NCBI RefSeq assembly: GCF_900089455.2
Contig: NZ_LT907988.1
Location: forward strand, 2,418,001 to 2,482,000
Length of the DNA: 64,000 nt
Source: Orrella dioscoreae
GTDB taxonomy: Bacteria > Pseudomonadota > Gammaproteobacteria > Burkholderiales > Burkholderiaceae_B
Direction: 5' to 3'
Position numbers and translations under genes: made by a program. The notes under the pieces were generated by a model. That model did no database searches. It was not told where the DNA came from and worked only from the letters and a program-made list of their open reading frames with translations. Position 1 is the first letter of the stretch. Every line of letters starts with the position of its first letter. Below are positions 1-8,669 of the stretch, in pieces.

Positions 1-419
1 CGAATGACCTGGCCATCGCGGCCGACCAGGAACTTGGTGAAGTTCCACTTGATGGCCTCGGTGCCGAGGATGCCGGGCTTCTCGCCCTTGAGCCAGCGAT
101 ACAGCGGCGCGGCATTGTTGCCGTTGACCTCGACCTTGGCGAACATCGGGAAGGTCACGCCGTAGCGCAATTCGCAGAAGGACTTGATGCTGGCTTCGTC
201 GCCCGGCTCCTGGTGGCCGAACTGGTCACAGGGAAAGCCCAGCACGGCGAAGCCTTGCGCGGCGTAGTCGCGCTGCAGGGCTTCCAGGCCTTCGTATTGC
301 GGCGTGAAGCCGCATTGCGACGCGACGTTGACGACCAGGACAACCTTGCCCTGGAAGTCGGCGAGGGCGCGGGGCGCGCCCTCGATATCGGTGACGGAAA
401 ACTCGTACAGGGAGGACAT
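1..419 (-). CDS. Glutathione peroxidase, 3' end cut by window edge
   Basis: Thiol peroxidase of the glutathione peroxidase family, reducing hydroperoxides in the cytoplasm. The 139 visible codons start MSSLYEFSVT and carry the three family signatures: NVASQCGFTPQY (Cys36 in place of selenocysteine), GFPCDQFGHQEPG, and KWNFTKFLV near residues 124-132 with the catalytic Trp/Asn. The start at 419 has a good AGGAG six bases upstream. About 20 residues should be missing past the window edge, judging from the usual length near 160. No signal peptide is seen. In bacteria these Cys enzymes often use thioredoxin rather than glutathione, so the name describes the family and not a proven reductant. Confidence 0.93.
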   Translation of the reverse strand, partial: MSSLYEFSVTDIEGAPRALADFQGKVVLVVNVASQCGFTPQYEGLEALQRDYAAQGFAVLGFPCDQFGHQEPGDEASIKSFCELRYGVTFPMFAKVEVNGNNAAPLYRWLKGEKPGILGTEAIKWNFTKFLVGRDGQVI

Positions 420-686
420 GTCTGGCTCCTGGTGCTGCTTAGAAGACGGGTTCAGGACTTGTACTCGCTTGCGCGAAAGCGGTCTGGCGCCGGGCCCGGC
501 ATGGCTGGCGCCTCATTCCTGCCCGCAGTGTAGCAAGCCGCGGGAGGGGACAAGCCACCAGACGTATCGAACTGGCTCAATATCGGGGACCGAGCCCAGT
601 CCTGGACATTCCTCGTTACCTGCTTTGTGATTTTTGGCGGGGATGGGAGGGCTTGCCGGGTGCTTCCGACGCGCCGGCAGGCGTCG

Positions 687-2105
687 TCACTTCAAGCCGG
701 CATAGGCATCGATGGCCCGCTGTCGGCTGGTCTTCAGGTCCACGATGGCCGCCGGGTAGCCGCAAGCCTTGCGTTGCGCGGCACTTGGCTCATGGATGGC
801 CTTGTTGTCCAGGTTCGCCAGTTCGGGCAGCCAGCGGCGCAGGTAGACCCCTTGCGGATCGAAGCGCTGCGATTGCGACACGGGATTGAAGACGCGGAAA
901 TAAGGCGCGGCGTCGGCGCCGGTGGAGGCCGACCATTGCCAGCCGCCGTTGTTGGCCGCCAGGTCACCATCGACCAGATGGGCCATGAACCAGGCTTCTC
1001 CCAGCCGCCAGTCGATGAGCAGGTTCTTGGACAGGAACATGGCGGTGACCATGCGCACCCGGTTGTGCATCCAGCCGCAGGCCAGCAGCTCGCGCATGCC
1101 GGCATCCACGATGGGCACGCCGGTACGGCCCTGCTGCCAGGCCTGGAGGTCGTCGGGCGCGTCGCGCCAGGGCACGGCCGCCGTCTCGGGCTTCATGGGC
1201 TGGTGCATGGACAGGCTGGGAAAACCCGCCAGCAGATGCTGGTAGAACTCGCGCCAGAGAATCTCGGTGATCCAGGTGCGCACGCCCGTGCTGCCGCTGT
1301 CGAGCTCGCCCTGGTTGGCCGAGAGCGCCGCGCGCAGGCACTGGCCGGGCGACAGCACGCCGGCGGCCAGGTAGGCGGAGACGCGGCTGGTGCCGCGATA
1401 GGCGGGCAGGTCGCGGCGGGTGTCGTAGGCCGTGATGGCCTCGTCCACGAACGCATCCAGCGCGGCATGGGCGGCGTCCTCGCCGGCAGGCCACTGGTCG
1501 CCGAGCGCGGCCGGGGGCGTCTCGAAACCGTCGGCCGACAAGGGCGTGGGGGCGGGCGCCTCGCCGCGTCGCGGGACCGACTGCGCGGCAGGGGGCGGCA
1601 AGGCGGCCAGCGGCGCTTCGCGCAGCAGGTCGCGGCAGCGTTTCGAGAACGGCGTGAAGACGCGGTAGTAGTCGCCGCCGCCGGTGCGAACCGTGCCGGG
1701 CGCCAGCAGCACGGCGCCATGGTGGCCCAGGAGTGCCACGCCCCGCTCGCGCAGGCGGCGCGCCACCAGGCCGTCGCGGCGCCGCTCGTTGACGGGATAT
1801 TCGATGTTGCAGTGGACGGCGCCGATGCCGTGGGCGTCGCAGAAGTCGGCCAGCAGGTCGGGCGCCTCGGCCCAGGTGTCCATCGTCAGCACGTGCAGGT
1901 CGATGCCGCGCTCGGCCAGCGCGTCGGCGAAGGCGCGCAGGTTGCGCAGCCAGAAGTCGATCTTCGCGGGCGCGTCGCCGTGGATGCGCCATTGACCGGG
2001 GGCCGCCAGGTAGACGGCCGTCACCGGCCCTTGTTGCGCGGCGGCGTGCAGCGCCGCGTTGTCATGCACGCGCAGGTCGGTGCGTGCCCAGTACAGCGAA
2101 GCCAT
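687..2105 (-). CDS. phrB: Deoxyribodipyrimidine (CPD) photolyase
   Basis: Class I photolyase of 472 residues that uses FADH- and light to split cyclobutane pyrimidine dimers. The N-terminal Rossmann antenna domain begins LYWARTDLRVHDN. The C-terminal FAD domain contains WITEILWREFYQHLL, WQQGRTGVPIVDAGMRE, GWMHNRVRMV and the flavin/substrate block WQWSASTGADAAPYFRVFNP. Length is normal. The gene starts 3 bp after the stop of the peroxiredoxin gene at 2109-2729, so the two are probably one transcript, pairing photodamage repair with peroxide removal. A cryptochrome is less likely given the intact CPD-photolyase signatures and the absence of a C-terminal extension. Confidence 0.95.
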   Translation of the reverse strand: MASLYWARTDLRVHDNAALHAAAQQGPVTAVYLAAPGQWRIHGDAPAKIDFWLRNLRAFADALAERGIDLHVLTMDTWAEAPDLLADFCDAHGIGAVHCNIEYPVNERRRDGLVARRLRERGVALLGHHGAVLLAPGTVRTGGGDYYRVFTPFSKRCRDLLREAPLAALPPPAAQSVPRRGEAPAPTPLSADGFETPPAALGDQWPAGEDAAHAALDAFVDEAITAYDTRRDLPAYRGTSRVSAYLAAGVLSPGQCLRAALSANQGELDSGSTGVRTWITEILWREFYQHLLAGFPSLSMHQPMKPETAAVPWRDAPDDLQAWQQGRTGVPIVDAGMRELLACGWMHNRVRMVTAMFLSKNLLIDWRLGEAWFMAHLVDGDLAANNGGWQWSASTGADAAPYFRVFNPVSQSQRFDPQGVYLRRWLPELANLDNKAIHEPSAAQRKACGYPAAIVDLKTSRQRAIDAYAGLK

Positions 2106-2108
2106 TGC

Positions 2109-2729
2109 TTATTTCTTTTCCGGGTTGTTGCGCGGCGCGTGGGCGCCCTGGTGCCAGGCGCGAACGGCCTCCATGGTGTTCTTCACGTGGTTGGACGGGT
2201 CGCCGCTGGCATATTGGTACAGCACTTTGCCCTCGGGCGAGATGACGAAGGAGACCCGGTTGGCCACGCCGGGCAGCACGGCGTGCGCCACGTCGTAGTT
2301 CTGCATGATGCTGTGATCGCTGTCGGCCGCCACGGCGAACTTGCCGCCGCAGGCGCTGACGGAGAATTTCTTCAGCGTCTCGAGGTCGTCGCCCGACACG
2401 CCGATCACGGTGGCGCCCATCGATTTGTAGGTGTCGGTGGCTTCGGCGAAGAGATGCGCTTCGATCGTGCAGCCTTGCGTGAACGCCGCGGGATAGAAGT
2501 ACAGCACGACGGGACCTTCTTTCAGGGCTTGCGCCAGGTCGAAGGTGAAGGGCTTGCCGGCCAGGGCCGCCTCGGCGGTGAACGTGGGTGCCTGTGCGCC
2601 CGCGGACAGTGCCGCGTGCGCGGCGGGCAGGACGTGGGCGCCGGCAAGACCCAGCAGGGACACTGCCAGCGCCGCGCGGGTGACAAGGCGGCGGGTGGGG
2701 CGCAAGGCGATGGCGGGCAGGGCGGTCAT
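2109..2729 (-). CDS. Exported peroxiredoxin (Bcp/PrxQ-like)
   Basis: Peroxiredoxin of 206 residues that reduces peroxides through a thiol. Residues 1-40 form a signal peptide (arginines 10-18, then a hydrophobic stretch ending AHA), so it should act in the periplasm, unlike cytoplasmic Bcp. The thioredoxin-like domain has FYPAAFTQGCTIEAH, with peroxidatic Cys87 and the usual Thr84 three residues before it. A second Cys at about 127 (SVSACGGK) could be the resolving residue. It is the first gene of a two-gene unit with phrB, 3 bp away. The family is confident; the reductant and exact subfamily are not visible. Confidence 0.9.
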   Translation of the reverse strand: MTALPAIALRPTRRLVTRAALAVSLLGLAGAHVLPAAHAALSAGAQAPTFTAEAALAGKPFTFDLAQALKEGPVVLYFYPAAFTQGCTIEAHLFAEATDTYKSMGATVIGVSGDDLETLKKFSVSACGGKFAVAADSDHSIMQNYDVAHAVLPGVANRVSFVISPEGKVLYQYASGDPSNHVKNTMEAVRAWHQGAHAPRNNPEKK

Positions 2730-2911
2730 GGCGCGGACTCCGTGGCGGTCGACGAGGACGGGGGAAGGTCGTTGAACCCATCATGCCATAGCGATGGCGG
2801 GGCCGATGTTTCAGCTGGGAACAGGACGGGATTCCGCCCTGTTTCCCGCTTGACGCGCGAGGCGGCATCGGCAACGCTAGCCCTGTTCAGATGCATCGGG
2901 AGTTTCACATC

Positions 2912-3460
2912 ATGGCCCGCACCCTTTCAGGCTCGGCACTGGTCCGTGTGCTGGGCGCCGCCGCCACCGGCACGGCGTTGATGGCGCTGGCCCTCCCGGC
3001 GCTGGCCCAGGGCGCCAACCAGCCCGCCTTTCGTTACGCACCCGCGGCCGACATGGCGCGCGCGACGCCGGCGCCCGTCATCGACGTGAATCCCGCGCCA
3101 GGCACGCCGCTGACGCCCGCGGCGCCCGCGGCTGTCAATCATCCGATGCCGCGGGTGCTGCCCGGCGGCGCCCAGGTGCAGGTGAGCTCGCCCGGCGGGC
3201 CCACGCCAGGGCAGGTGTATTCGACCTCGCAGCCTGCCGCGCCCAAGGCCGCGCGGCCGGCCGGCGAGACCCGCGCCAAGCCCGACATTCCCGACAAGGT
3301 CTACGGCACCCGGTCGCTGTCCACCCAGCAACCCGCCACGACCCGCCGCGAACGGCAGGTCACGCCGGTGCAGATCCAGGTGGAACCCGTAGTGCCCATC
3401 CGTGCGCCGCGCGACCATTACCGGGACGTGCGTCCGCGCGACCCCGTGCCGGGACGGTGA
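2912..3460 (+). CDS. Exported Ala/Pro-rich protein of unknown function
   Basis: I do not recognise this protein. The ATG at 2912 is preferred over one 21 bp upstream because CGGGAG lies 9-10 bases before it. This gives 182 residues: a signal peptide ending ALPALAQG, then a low-complexity region rich in Ala, Pro, Thr and Gln without Cys or membrane segments, and a basic tail ending RPRDPVPGR. The composition suggests a disordered envelope or secreted protein. Antisense frames over the same bases look like GC-skew shadows. The flanking genes (peroxiredoxin on the other strand, DoxX downstream) give no clear functional hint. Confidence 0.65.
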   Translation: MARTLSGSALVRVLGAAATGTALMALALPALAQGANQPAFRYAPAADMARATPAPVIDVNPAPGTPLTPAAPAAVNHPMPRVLPGGAQVQVSSPGGPTPGQVYSTSQPAAPKAARPAGETRAKPDIPDKVYGTRSLSTQQPATTRRERQVTPVQIQVEPVVPIRAPRDHYRDVRPRDPVPGR

Positions 3461-3604
3461 GCGTCGCGACACCGCGGCTGTCGCGGGACCGCTGTCGATG
3501 GTTGCGCGGGGGGCGGCAAGCTGCTAAGTTGCGCGCAGGTTCGTTTCCGGGTGTTTTGCCCGGACGAATATTTCCTTTTCACTTCAAATGGATAGACGCG
3601 AATC

Positions 3605-4000
3605 ATGTCCACCAATGACGACGCCGGCAAGCTGCTCCTCCGACTGACCATCGGCATCCTTCTGCTGTTCCATGGCCTTTTCAAGCTGACGAACGGCATC
3701 GCCGGCATCCAGGGCATGGTGAGCGCCGCCGGCTGGCCGACCTTCGTGGCCTATGGCGTCTTCGTGGGTGAGCTGATCGCCCCGATCCTGCTGATCATCG
3801 GCCTGTACACACGCCCGGCCGCGCTCATCGCCGCCGTCAACATGCTGGTGGCCATCGCCCTGGCGCACAGCTCGCAGCTGTTCGGCTTCACGAACAACGG
3901 CGGCTGGCAGCTCGAGCTGCAAGGCCTGTTCCTGTTCGGCTCGCTGTCCATCGCATTGCTGGGCGCCGGCCGCTACAGCGTGGGCGGCCGCTACAACTGA
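3605..4000 (+). CDS. DoxX-family membrane protein
   Basis: Small integral membrane protein of 131 residues with four predicted helices: roughly 10-30 (LLRLTIGILLLFHGLFKL), 50-72, 75-92 and 105-125. The opening LLRLTIGILLLFHG and the central AAVNMLVAIAL are typical of the DoxX/DUF417-like family. Members are linked to quinone or thiosulfate oxidation and to oxidative stress, but the activity is not established for most of them. It stands alone between an exported protein gene and a strong terminator. An alternative name is DoxX-like quinol oxidase subunit, which the sequence cannot prove. Confidence 0.85.
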   Translation: MSTNDDAGKLLLRLTIGILLLFHGLFKLTNGIAGIQGMVSAAGWPTFVAYGVFVGELIAPILLIIGLYTRPAALIAAVNMLVAIALAHSSQLFGFTNNGGWQLELQGLFLFGSLSIALLGAGRYSVGGRYN

Positions 4001-4028
4001 TCGTCGCCGTCTTCAAGTCTTGATGGGG

Positions 4029-4063
4029 AAGGCCCGGTGCGCCTAGGCGTACCGGGCCTTTTT
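4029..4063 (+). terminator. Rho-independent terminator after the DoxX gene
   Basis: Perfect 10-bp stem AAGGCCCGGT / ACCGGGCCTT around a 12-base loop, followed by TTT. It sits 29 bp after the DoxX stop, between convergent genes. The hairpin may also serve the opposite strand, but the T tract is on the plus side. Confidence 0.9.
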
Positions 4064-4080
4064 CATGCGGACAAGGCTGC

Positions 4081-5010
4081 TCAGCGTTTCAGGAAGTCCA
4101 GCAGGTCCTGGTTGAAGCGCGCCTTGTGCGTGTCAGTCAGGCCGTGCGGGGCGCCCGGATAGACGATCAGCTGGGCGTTCCTGATCAGCGCGGCGGATGC
4201 CTTGCCGGAACTGTCGAGCGGCACGATCTGGTCGTCGTCGCCGTGGATGACCAGGGTGGGCACGTTGAACTTCTTCAGGTCCGCGCGGAAATCGGTGGCC
4301 GAGAACGCCGCGATGGAGTCATAGGTGTTCTTGTGGCCGGCCTGCAGGCCTTGCGCGCGCCAGCTGTCGATGAGGCCCTGCGAGGCCTTGGCGCCGGGGC
4401 GGTTGTAGCCATAGAAGGGACCCGAGGCGAGATCCAGGTAGAGCTGTGCCCGGTTTTCCAGCGAGGCCTTGCGGATGCCGTCGAAGACTTCGATCGGCAG
4501 GCCGCCCGGGTTGTCCGCCGTCTTCAGCATCAAGGGAGGCACGGCGCTGACCAGCACAGCCTTCTTCACGCGCGCGGTGCCGTGGCGGCCGATGTATCGC
4601 GCCACTTCACCGCCGCCGGTGGAGAAGCCGACCAGGGTGACGTCCTTCAGGTCGAGCGCATCGATCACGGCGGCCAGGTCGTCGGCGTAGTGGTCCATGT
4701 CGTTGCCTTCCCAGGGCTGGCTGGAACGGCCGTGGCCACGGCGGTCATGCGCGACCACGCGATAGCCCTGCGAGGCCAGGAAGATCATCTGCGATTCCCA
4801 GCTGTCCGAGTTGAGCGGCCAGCCGTGGCTGAACGTCACCACCGGACCGTTCCTGGGGCCCCAGTCCTTGTAGTAGAGGTCCACGCCGTCGGGCGTGGTG
4901 AGGGTGCTTGCATTGCGGATGACGGGGGCGCCGGGTGCCGCATGCGCGGCGCCGGCCTGCACGGCCATGGCCAGGAGGGGGGTGGCGAGGAGTTGGGAAA
5001 GCAGTTTCAT
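4081..5010 (-). CDS. Exported alpha/beta hydrolase (non-heme chloroperoxidase/esterase type)
   Basis: Alpha/beta hydrolase of 309 residues starting [16 protein letters not shown], with a signal peptide ending near AHA. The fold shows the oxyanion [10 protein letters not shown], the nucleophile elbow [18 protein letters not shown] (Ser of GFSTG), the acid in HGDDDQIVP and the His in GAPHGL. These are the hallmarks of the cofactor-free haloperoxidase/arylesterase group. A signal peptide is unusual for that group and suggests periplasmic work. The longer open frame upstream of 5010 is a shadow of the divergent araC-type gene. The AraC regulator starts 120 bp away on the other strand and is the likely controller. 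Confidence 0.88.
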   Translation of the reverse strand: MKLLSQLLATPLLAMAVQAGAAHAAPGAPVIRNASTLTTPDGVDLYYKDWGPRNGPVVTFSHGWPLNSDSWESQMIFLASQGYRVVAHDRRGHGRSSQPWEGNDMDHYADDLAAVIDALDLKDVTLVGFSTGGGEVARYIGRHGTARVKKAVLVSAVPPLMLKTADNPGGLPIEVFDGIRKASLENRAQLYLDLASGPFYGYNRPGAKASQGLIDSWRAQGLQAGHKNTYDSIAAFSATDFRADLKKFNVPTLVIHGDDDQIVPLDSSGKASAALIRNAQLIVYPGAPHGLTDTHKARFNQDLLDFLKR

Positions 5011-5103
5011 GATGGACGTGTCCTGTTCGGGTTCGAGGGTGGCGTGTGTGTTCGCCGTAGGAAAGAGTTTGCCCGCGCCGATGGAACCCTTGGTGATATA
5101 TAG

Positions 5104-5123
5104 TCCTGAAAAATTGATCAGGA
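5104..5123. promoter_or_regulatory. Inverted repeat overlapping the araC-type gene's ribosome binding site
   Basis: TCCTGA-N8-TCAGGA. The right arm contains the AGGAG Shine-Dalgarno sequence of the gene starting at 5131. It lies in the AT-richer part of the divergent 5011-5130 promoter region, so it could be an operator or an RNA hairpin masking the ribosome site. Six-base arms can arise by chance. Confidence 0.35.
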
Positions 5124-5130
5124 GTCCGGA

Positions 5131-5967
5131 ATGGTGGATCGGCTTGCCGCCTTGATGACGCACTTTCCCGTGCGGGCGCAGATGTTCAACGCAGGCGCGC
5201 TGTGCGGCCTGAATGCCGTGGACAGCGACGGCGTGCGAGGGCAGTTGCACCTGATTCGTGACGGCGCGGTGCAGGTGCGTTACGGCCAGGAGACCCTGCC
5301 TATCGCGCAGCCCAGCCTGCTGCTGTTTCCGCGGCCGCTGAGCCACCGTTTCCTCACCGACCCCGAGCGCGGCGCCGACATGGTCTGCGCGCACCTGAGT
5401 TTCGAGGGCGGCGCCGACAATCCGGTCGCGTCGGCATTGCCGGGGGTCGTATGCCTGCCCCTGGATCGCATCGGGGGGGCTGTCGCGGTGCTGTCGCTGC
5501 TGTTCGAGGAAGCCTTCGAACAGCGTTGCGGGCGCGTGGCGCTGGTCGAACGGTTGTTCGAGGTGGTGATGATCCAGGTCCTGCGCCAGCTGATGGAAAG
5601 CGGCGAGGTGAAGGGCGGGATGCTGTCGGGCCTGTCGCATCCCCGGCTGCGCCATGCGCTGGTGGCGATGCATGAGGCGCCCGCGCAGGCGTGGACGCTC
5701 GATGCGCTTGCCGGCGTCGCGGGCATGTCGCGCAGCGTGTTCGCCACGACGTTCCGCGACACCGTGGGCAGCACGCCGGGGCAGTACCTGCAATGCTGGC
5801 GCGTGCAACTGGCGCAGCGGGCGCTGCGGCTGGGGCGTCCCTTGAAGCGGATTGCGGATGAGGTCGGCTACGGCAGCGAAGCCGCCTTGTCGCGGGCATT
5901 CAAGGCGCTGTCCGGATACTCTCCGCGGGAGTGGAGGAAGCAGGCGCCAGTCGCGGCCGACGGCTGA
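5131..5967 (+). CDS. AraC-family transcriptional regulator
   Basis: AraC/XylS regulator of 278 residues. The N-terminal half (about 10-160) is a cupin-like effector domain ([45 protein letters not shown]), as in cupin_6 AraC proteins. The C-terminal 170-270 region holds the two helix-turn-helix motifs: [20 protein letters not shown] and [29 protein letters not shown]. The start is fixed by CAGGAG 8 bases upstream. It diverges from the exported hydrolase at 4081-5010, and by the usual logic of such pairs probably controls it and itself. The inducer is unknown. Confidence 0.92.
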   Translation: MVDRLAALMTHFPVRAQMFNAGALCGLNAVDSDGVRGQLHLIRDGAVQVRYGQETLPIAQPSLLLFPRPLSHRFLTDPERGADMVCAHLSFEGGADNPVASALPGVVCLPLDRIGGAVAVLSLLFEEAFEQRCGRVALVERLFEVVMIQVLRQLMESGEVKGGMLSGLSHPRLRHALVAMHEAPAQAWTLDALAGVAGMSRSVFATTFRDTVGSTPGQYLQCWRVQLAQRALRLGRPLKRIADEVGYGSEAALSRAFKALSGYSPREWRKQAPVAADG

Positions 5968-6009
5968 TCCCGCTGATCGGCGTTCGCTTCCCGGACAGGC
6001 GGTGGCGGT

Positions 6010-7629
6010 CTAGCGCGAGCGCCGGCCGGGTCCGCCCGTGCGCGGGGCACCCGGGCGGCTGGGGGCACGCCCATCGCCGGCGCCACGGCGCGGCTGCGCT
6101 GATGTGGCGGCCCGGTTGCCAGCGCCTGCCCGGTGGGACGGGGCGGCCTCCCGGCCCGGGGCGGAACGGGAGGGGCCGCCTGGCCGCGCGCGTTCGGCGG
6201 GGGCGGCGGCGTGCGCCTCGTCGTCACGGGTCGTGCCGTCCATGATGCGGACGCGGAAATTGCGGCCCTTGATGTTGCCGTTGGTCAGCGCGGCCAACGC
6301 GCGGGGCGCGACGTCGCGGGCGATGGCGACGTAGCTGTAGAACTCCTGCACGGTGATCTTGCCCACCTGTTCCTTGGTGAGCCCGGCCTCGCCGGCCAGG
6401 GCGCCCATCAGGTCGCCGGGACGCAGCTTCTGCTTCTTGCCGCCCAGGATGCTGAGCGTGACCATGGGCGGCAGCAGCGGGCCGCCGGGGGCAGGCGACA
6501 GCTTCCTGATGTCGTCCCAGCGCAGCGGCGTGCCCAGGTATTTTTCCACCAGGGTGGCCCAGCGCATCTCGTGCGGGGCGCACAGGTTCAGCGCCAGGCC
6601 CTTTTCGCCGGCGCGGCCCGTGCGGCCCACGCGGTGCACGTGCACTTCGGTGTCCTGCGTCACGTCGACGTTGATGACGGCGTCCAGCGAACTGATGTCC
6701 AGGCCGCGGGCGGCCACGTCCGTGGCCACCAGCACCGAGCAGCTCTGGTTGGCGAATTGCAGCAGCACCGCGTCGCGGTCACGTTGTTCCAGGTCGCCGT
6801 GCAGCGCCAGGGCGTTGATGCCGCGCTCGCGCAGGAAGGCGGCCTGGTTCTCGCACTGGGCGCGGGTGTTGCAGAACGCCAGCGTGGACACGGGCCGGAA
6901 ATGGCGGATGAGCGTCTCTACCGCGGCCTCGCGCGTCTCGCGCGGGATCTCATAGAAGATCTGGGTGATCTGCGTGGGCGCGTGCAGCGCCTCGACCTTG
7001 ACCTCCGCCGGCCGGTTCAGGAAGCGGGCGCTGGCACGGCGGATGTCGGCGGCATAGGTGGCCGAGAACAGCAGCGTCTGGCGGCGCGCCGGGCACTGGG
7101 CGACGATCTGCGCGATGTCGTCGAAGAAGCCCATGTCCAGCATGCGGTCCGCCTCGTCCAGCACCAGCGTGCGCAGGCGTTCCAGCGCCAGGTTGCCGCG
7201 CGCCAGGTGGTCCATCAGCCGTCCGGGCGTGCCCACCACGACGTGGGCGCCGTGCGCCAGCGACTCGGTCTGGGGGCGGATCGGCGTGCCGCCGCACAGC
7301 GTCAGGATCTTGATGTTCGGAATGGCGCGCGCCAGCTTGCGCAGTTCCAGCGCGACCTGGTCGGCCAGTTCGCGCGTGGGGCAGAGCACCAGCGCCTGCA
7401 CCGCGAAGAGGTGGGGGTTCAGCGCGTGCAGCAGTGCCAGCCCGAAGGTGGCCGTCTTGCCGCTGCCGGTCTTGGCCTGCGCGATGAGGTCCTGGCCGCT
7501 CAGGATGACGGGCAGGGCTTCTGCCTGGATGGGCGTCATCTCGGTATAGCCCAGCGTCTCGAGGTTGGAGAGCAGGGCGGGGTTCAGGGGCAGGGCGGAA
7601 AAGGCGGTTTGGGTCACGGGATCGGTCAC
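6010..7629 (-). CDS. dbpA: DEAD-box ATP-dependent RNA helicase DbpA
   Basis: RNA helicase of 539 residues acting in 50S ribosome assembly. The core has F..L.L, TPIQAEALP (Q motif), AKTGSGKTA (Walker A), PTRELA, GTPGRLMDHL, VLDEADRML, SAT, ATDVAARGLDI and HRVGRTGRAG. The DbpA-specific RNA-binding domain begins around residue 400 (TLSILGGKKQKLRPGDLMGAL) and in E. coli binds hairpin 92 of 23S rRNA. After about residue 470 comes an Arg/Gly/Pro/Ala-rich basic tail of some 70 residues that E. coli DbpA (457 residues) lacks; it is probably disordered and may raise RNA affinity. The gene stands alone. Confidence 0.93.
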   Translation of the reverse strand: MTDPVTQTAFSALPLNPALLSNLETLGYTEMTPIQAEALPVILSGQDLIAQAKTGSGKTATFGLALLHALNPHLFAVQALVLCPTRELADQVALELRKLARAIPNIKILTLCGGTPIRPQTESLAHGAHVVVGTPGRLMDHLARGNLALERLRTLVLDEADRMLDMGFFDDIAQIVAQCPARRQTLLFSATYAADIRRASARFLNRPAEVKVEALHAPTQITQIFYEIPRETREAAVETLIRHFRPVSTLAFCNTRAQCENQAAFLRERGINALALHGDLEQRDRDAVLLQFANQSCSVLVATDVAARGLDISSLDAVINVDVTQDTEVHVHRVGRTGRAGEKGLALNLCAPHEMRWATLVEKYLGTPLRWDDIRKLSPAPGGPLLPPMVTLSILGGKKQKLRPGDLMGALAGEAGLTKEQVGKITVQEFYSYVAIARDVAPRALAALTNGNIKGRNFRVRIMDGTTRDDEAHAAAPAERARPGGPSRSAPGREAAPSHRAGAGNRAATSAQPRRGAGDGRAPSRPGAPRTGGPGRRSR

Positions 7630-7897
7630 GGAATCGGGGCCAGGGCGGCCGGAAGACAGGCGCAGGGCGCGCAGGCCGCCAGTCTAGCCCGTTTTGCCGT
7701 CCGGGCCGGCGGTGGCTGGCCGGCGCCAGTGGCCAACGTCAGTGGCCGGAGACGGCCGCCTTGCCCGTTGGCCTTGGGTGCATGGCGGCAGTACCATGAT
7801 GGCAGCAAGCAAGCTGGCGCGCACAGCCGGCGGCCGCCCTCGCGGGAACGGCCTCGTCCCAGGGGCAATCGGGCTTCAGGCGTCAGCGGAGGGAATC

Positions 7898-8101
7898 ATG
7901 GACAGCAAGCGCATCGACAGCAGCATTGGATTGACCGTCGGGCAAGGCGACGCCGGCAAGTGGGAGTGGCGCATCAACCGGCTGAAGGAAGACGGCACTC
8001 CCGGCGAGCTGCTTGGCGCCGAGCAGGGCTATGACACCGAGACCGAAGCCCATCAGGCGGGCCAGGTGGCCCGGGGATTGCTGGGCGCGTCGGCGGCCTG
8101 A
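7898..8101 (+). CDS. Small conserved-looking protein of unknown function
   Basis: Sixty-seven residues, starting MDSKRIDSSIGLTVGQGD. The ATG at 7898 has a strong GGAGGGAA at spacing 2-8, and the longer upstream frame looks like non-coding promoter sequence. The middle (KWEWRINRLKEDGTPGELLGAEQGYDTETEAHQAG) looks like a compact beta-rich domain of the kind that reads an amino-acid pattern of substituted strands, but I cannot assign a family. It has no Cys, no signal peptide and no membrane segment. It is monocistronic and convergent with the VOC gene, with 11 bp between stops. Confidence 0.65.
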   Translation: MDSKRIDSSIGLTVGQGDAGKWEWRINRLKEDGTPGELLGAEQGYDTETEAHQAGQVARGLLGASAA

Positions 8102-8112
8102 CCTGACGGCAT

Positions 8113-8538
8113 TCAGCCGCGCTGATCCGCGGCGTTTTCGGCCGAGCCCGGGTCTGCCAGCGTGCAGGTGAAGGCCAGCTTGTTGCCGTCCGGGTCGCGC
8201 ACATAGGCCACGTAGAACGTCGGGCCATAGCGCTCCCGCAAGCCCGGGGCGCCCTCGTCGCTGCCGCCGTGCTGCAGCGCCAGGGCGTGCAGCGCGGCCA
8301 CTTCCCCGGCGTCGCGGCTGCGCAGCGCCGTCATGACGCCATTGCCGGGCCGGGCGGGCGCGCCGTCGAACGGCAGGCAGGCGAAATAGCGGGGGGAGGA
8401 CGTGTCGTCCGGATCGCCCCAGCACACTGCCTGCGCATCGCGCCAGCACTGGGCCAGCCCCATCGTTTCGAAAATCGGCTCATAGAACGCCGCGGCGCGG
8501 TCGAGGTCGGCAACGCCCACCATGGTGTAGCTGATCAT
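8113..8538 (-). CDS. VOC-family (glyoxalase-like) protein
   Basis: 141 residues of the vicinal-oxygen-chelate fold: MISYTMVGVADLDRAAAFYEPIF at the start and RDPDGNKLAFTC near the end are the usual first and last strand motifs. The start at 8538 has GGAG six bases upstream. Single-domain members include glyoxalases, antibiotic-binding proteins and dioxygenases. The metal ligands typical of active enzymes are not clear here, so only a family name is justified. It is divergent from the biosynthetic unit at 8670 and shares its 130-bp upstream region, but its function gives no evident link to that unit. Confidence 0.85.
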   Translation of the reverse strand: MISYTMVGVADLDRAAAFYEPIFETMGLAQCWRDAQAVCWGDPDDTSSPRYFACLPFDGAPARPGNGVMTALRSRDAGEVAALHALALQHGGSDEGAPGLRERYGPTFYVAYVRDPDGNKLAFTCTLADPGSAENAADQRG

Positions 8539-8588
8539 TCCGGTCTCCTGGAAACAGCCTGTCGTTGTATCACGGCCTTGCCGCCCTC

Positions 8589-8633
8589 CTACGAACCTTG
8601 GTAGTTGCCGCAAGCGCCGCGCGCCCGTGAAAT
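8589..8633 (+). promoter_or_regulatory. Shared-operator promoter 1 (biosynthetic unit 1)
   Basis: CTACGAACCTTGGTAG at 8589-8604 is an imperfect 6-4-6 palindrome. It is followed without gap by TTGCCG (8605-8610), a 17-bp spacer and TGAAAT (8628-8633). The same arrangement recurs at 15852-15896 and, on the minus strand, 24198-24153. With a start site about 7 bp after TGAAAT, the palindrome centre falls near -43, where class II activators bind next to a poor -35. The palindrome fits the CT-N12-AG pattern of LuxR-type boxes; the regulator is not identified. Confidence 0.72.
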
Positions 8634-8669
8634 GCCGGTAGCGGCATGGGACGCGACAGAGGGCGAGGC

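Noticed and set aside
627-2981. 784-residue plus-strand open frame opposite photolyase and peroxiredoxin
   Set aside because: Antisense shadow of two well-supported genes in high-GC DNA; Gly/Arg/Val/His-rich with no domain.
8646-8669. Upstream ATG for the first MFS gene
   Set aside because: Poor ribosome site and almost no leader after the predicted transcript start; 8670 is better supported.
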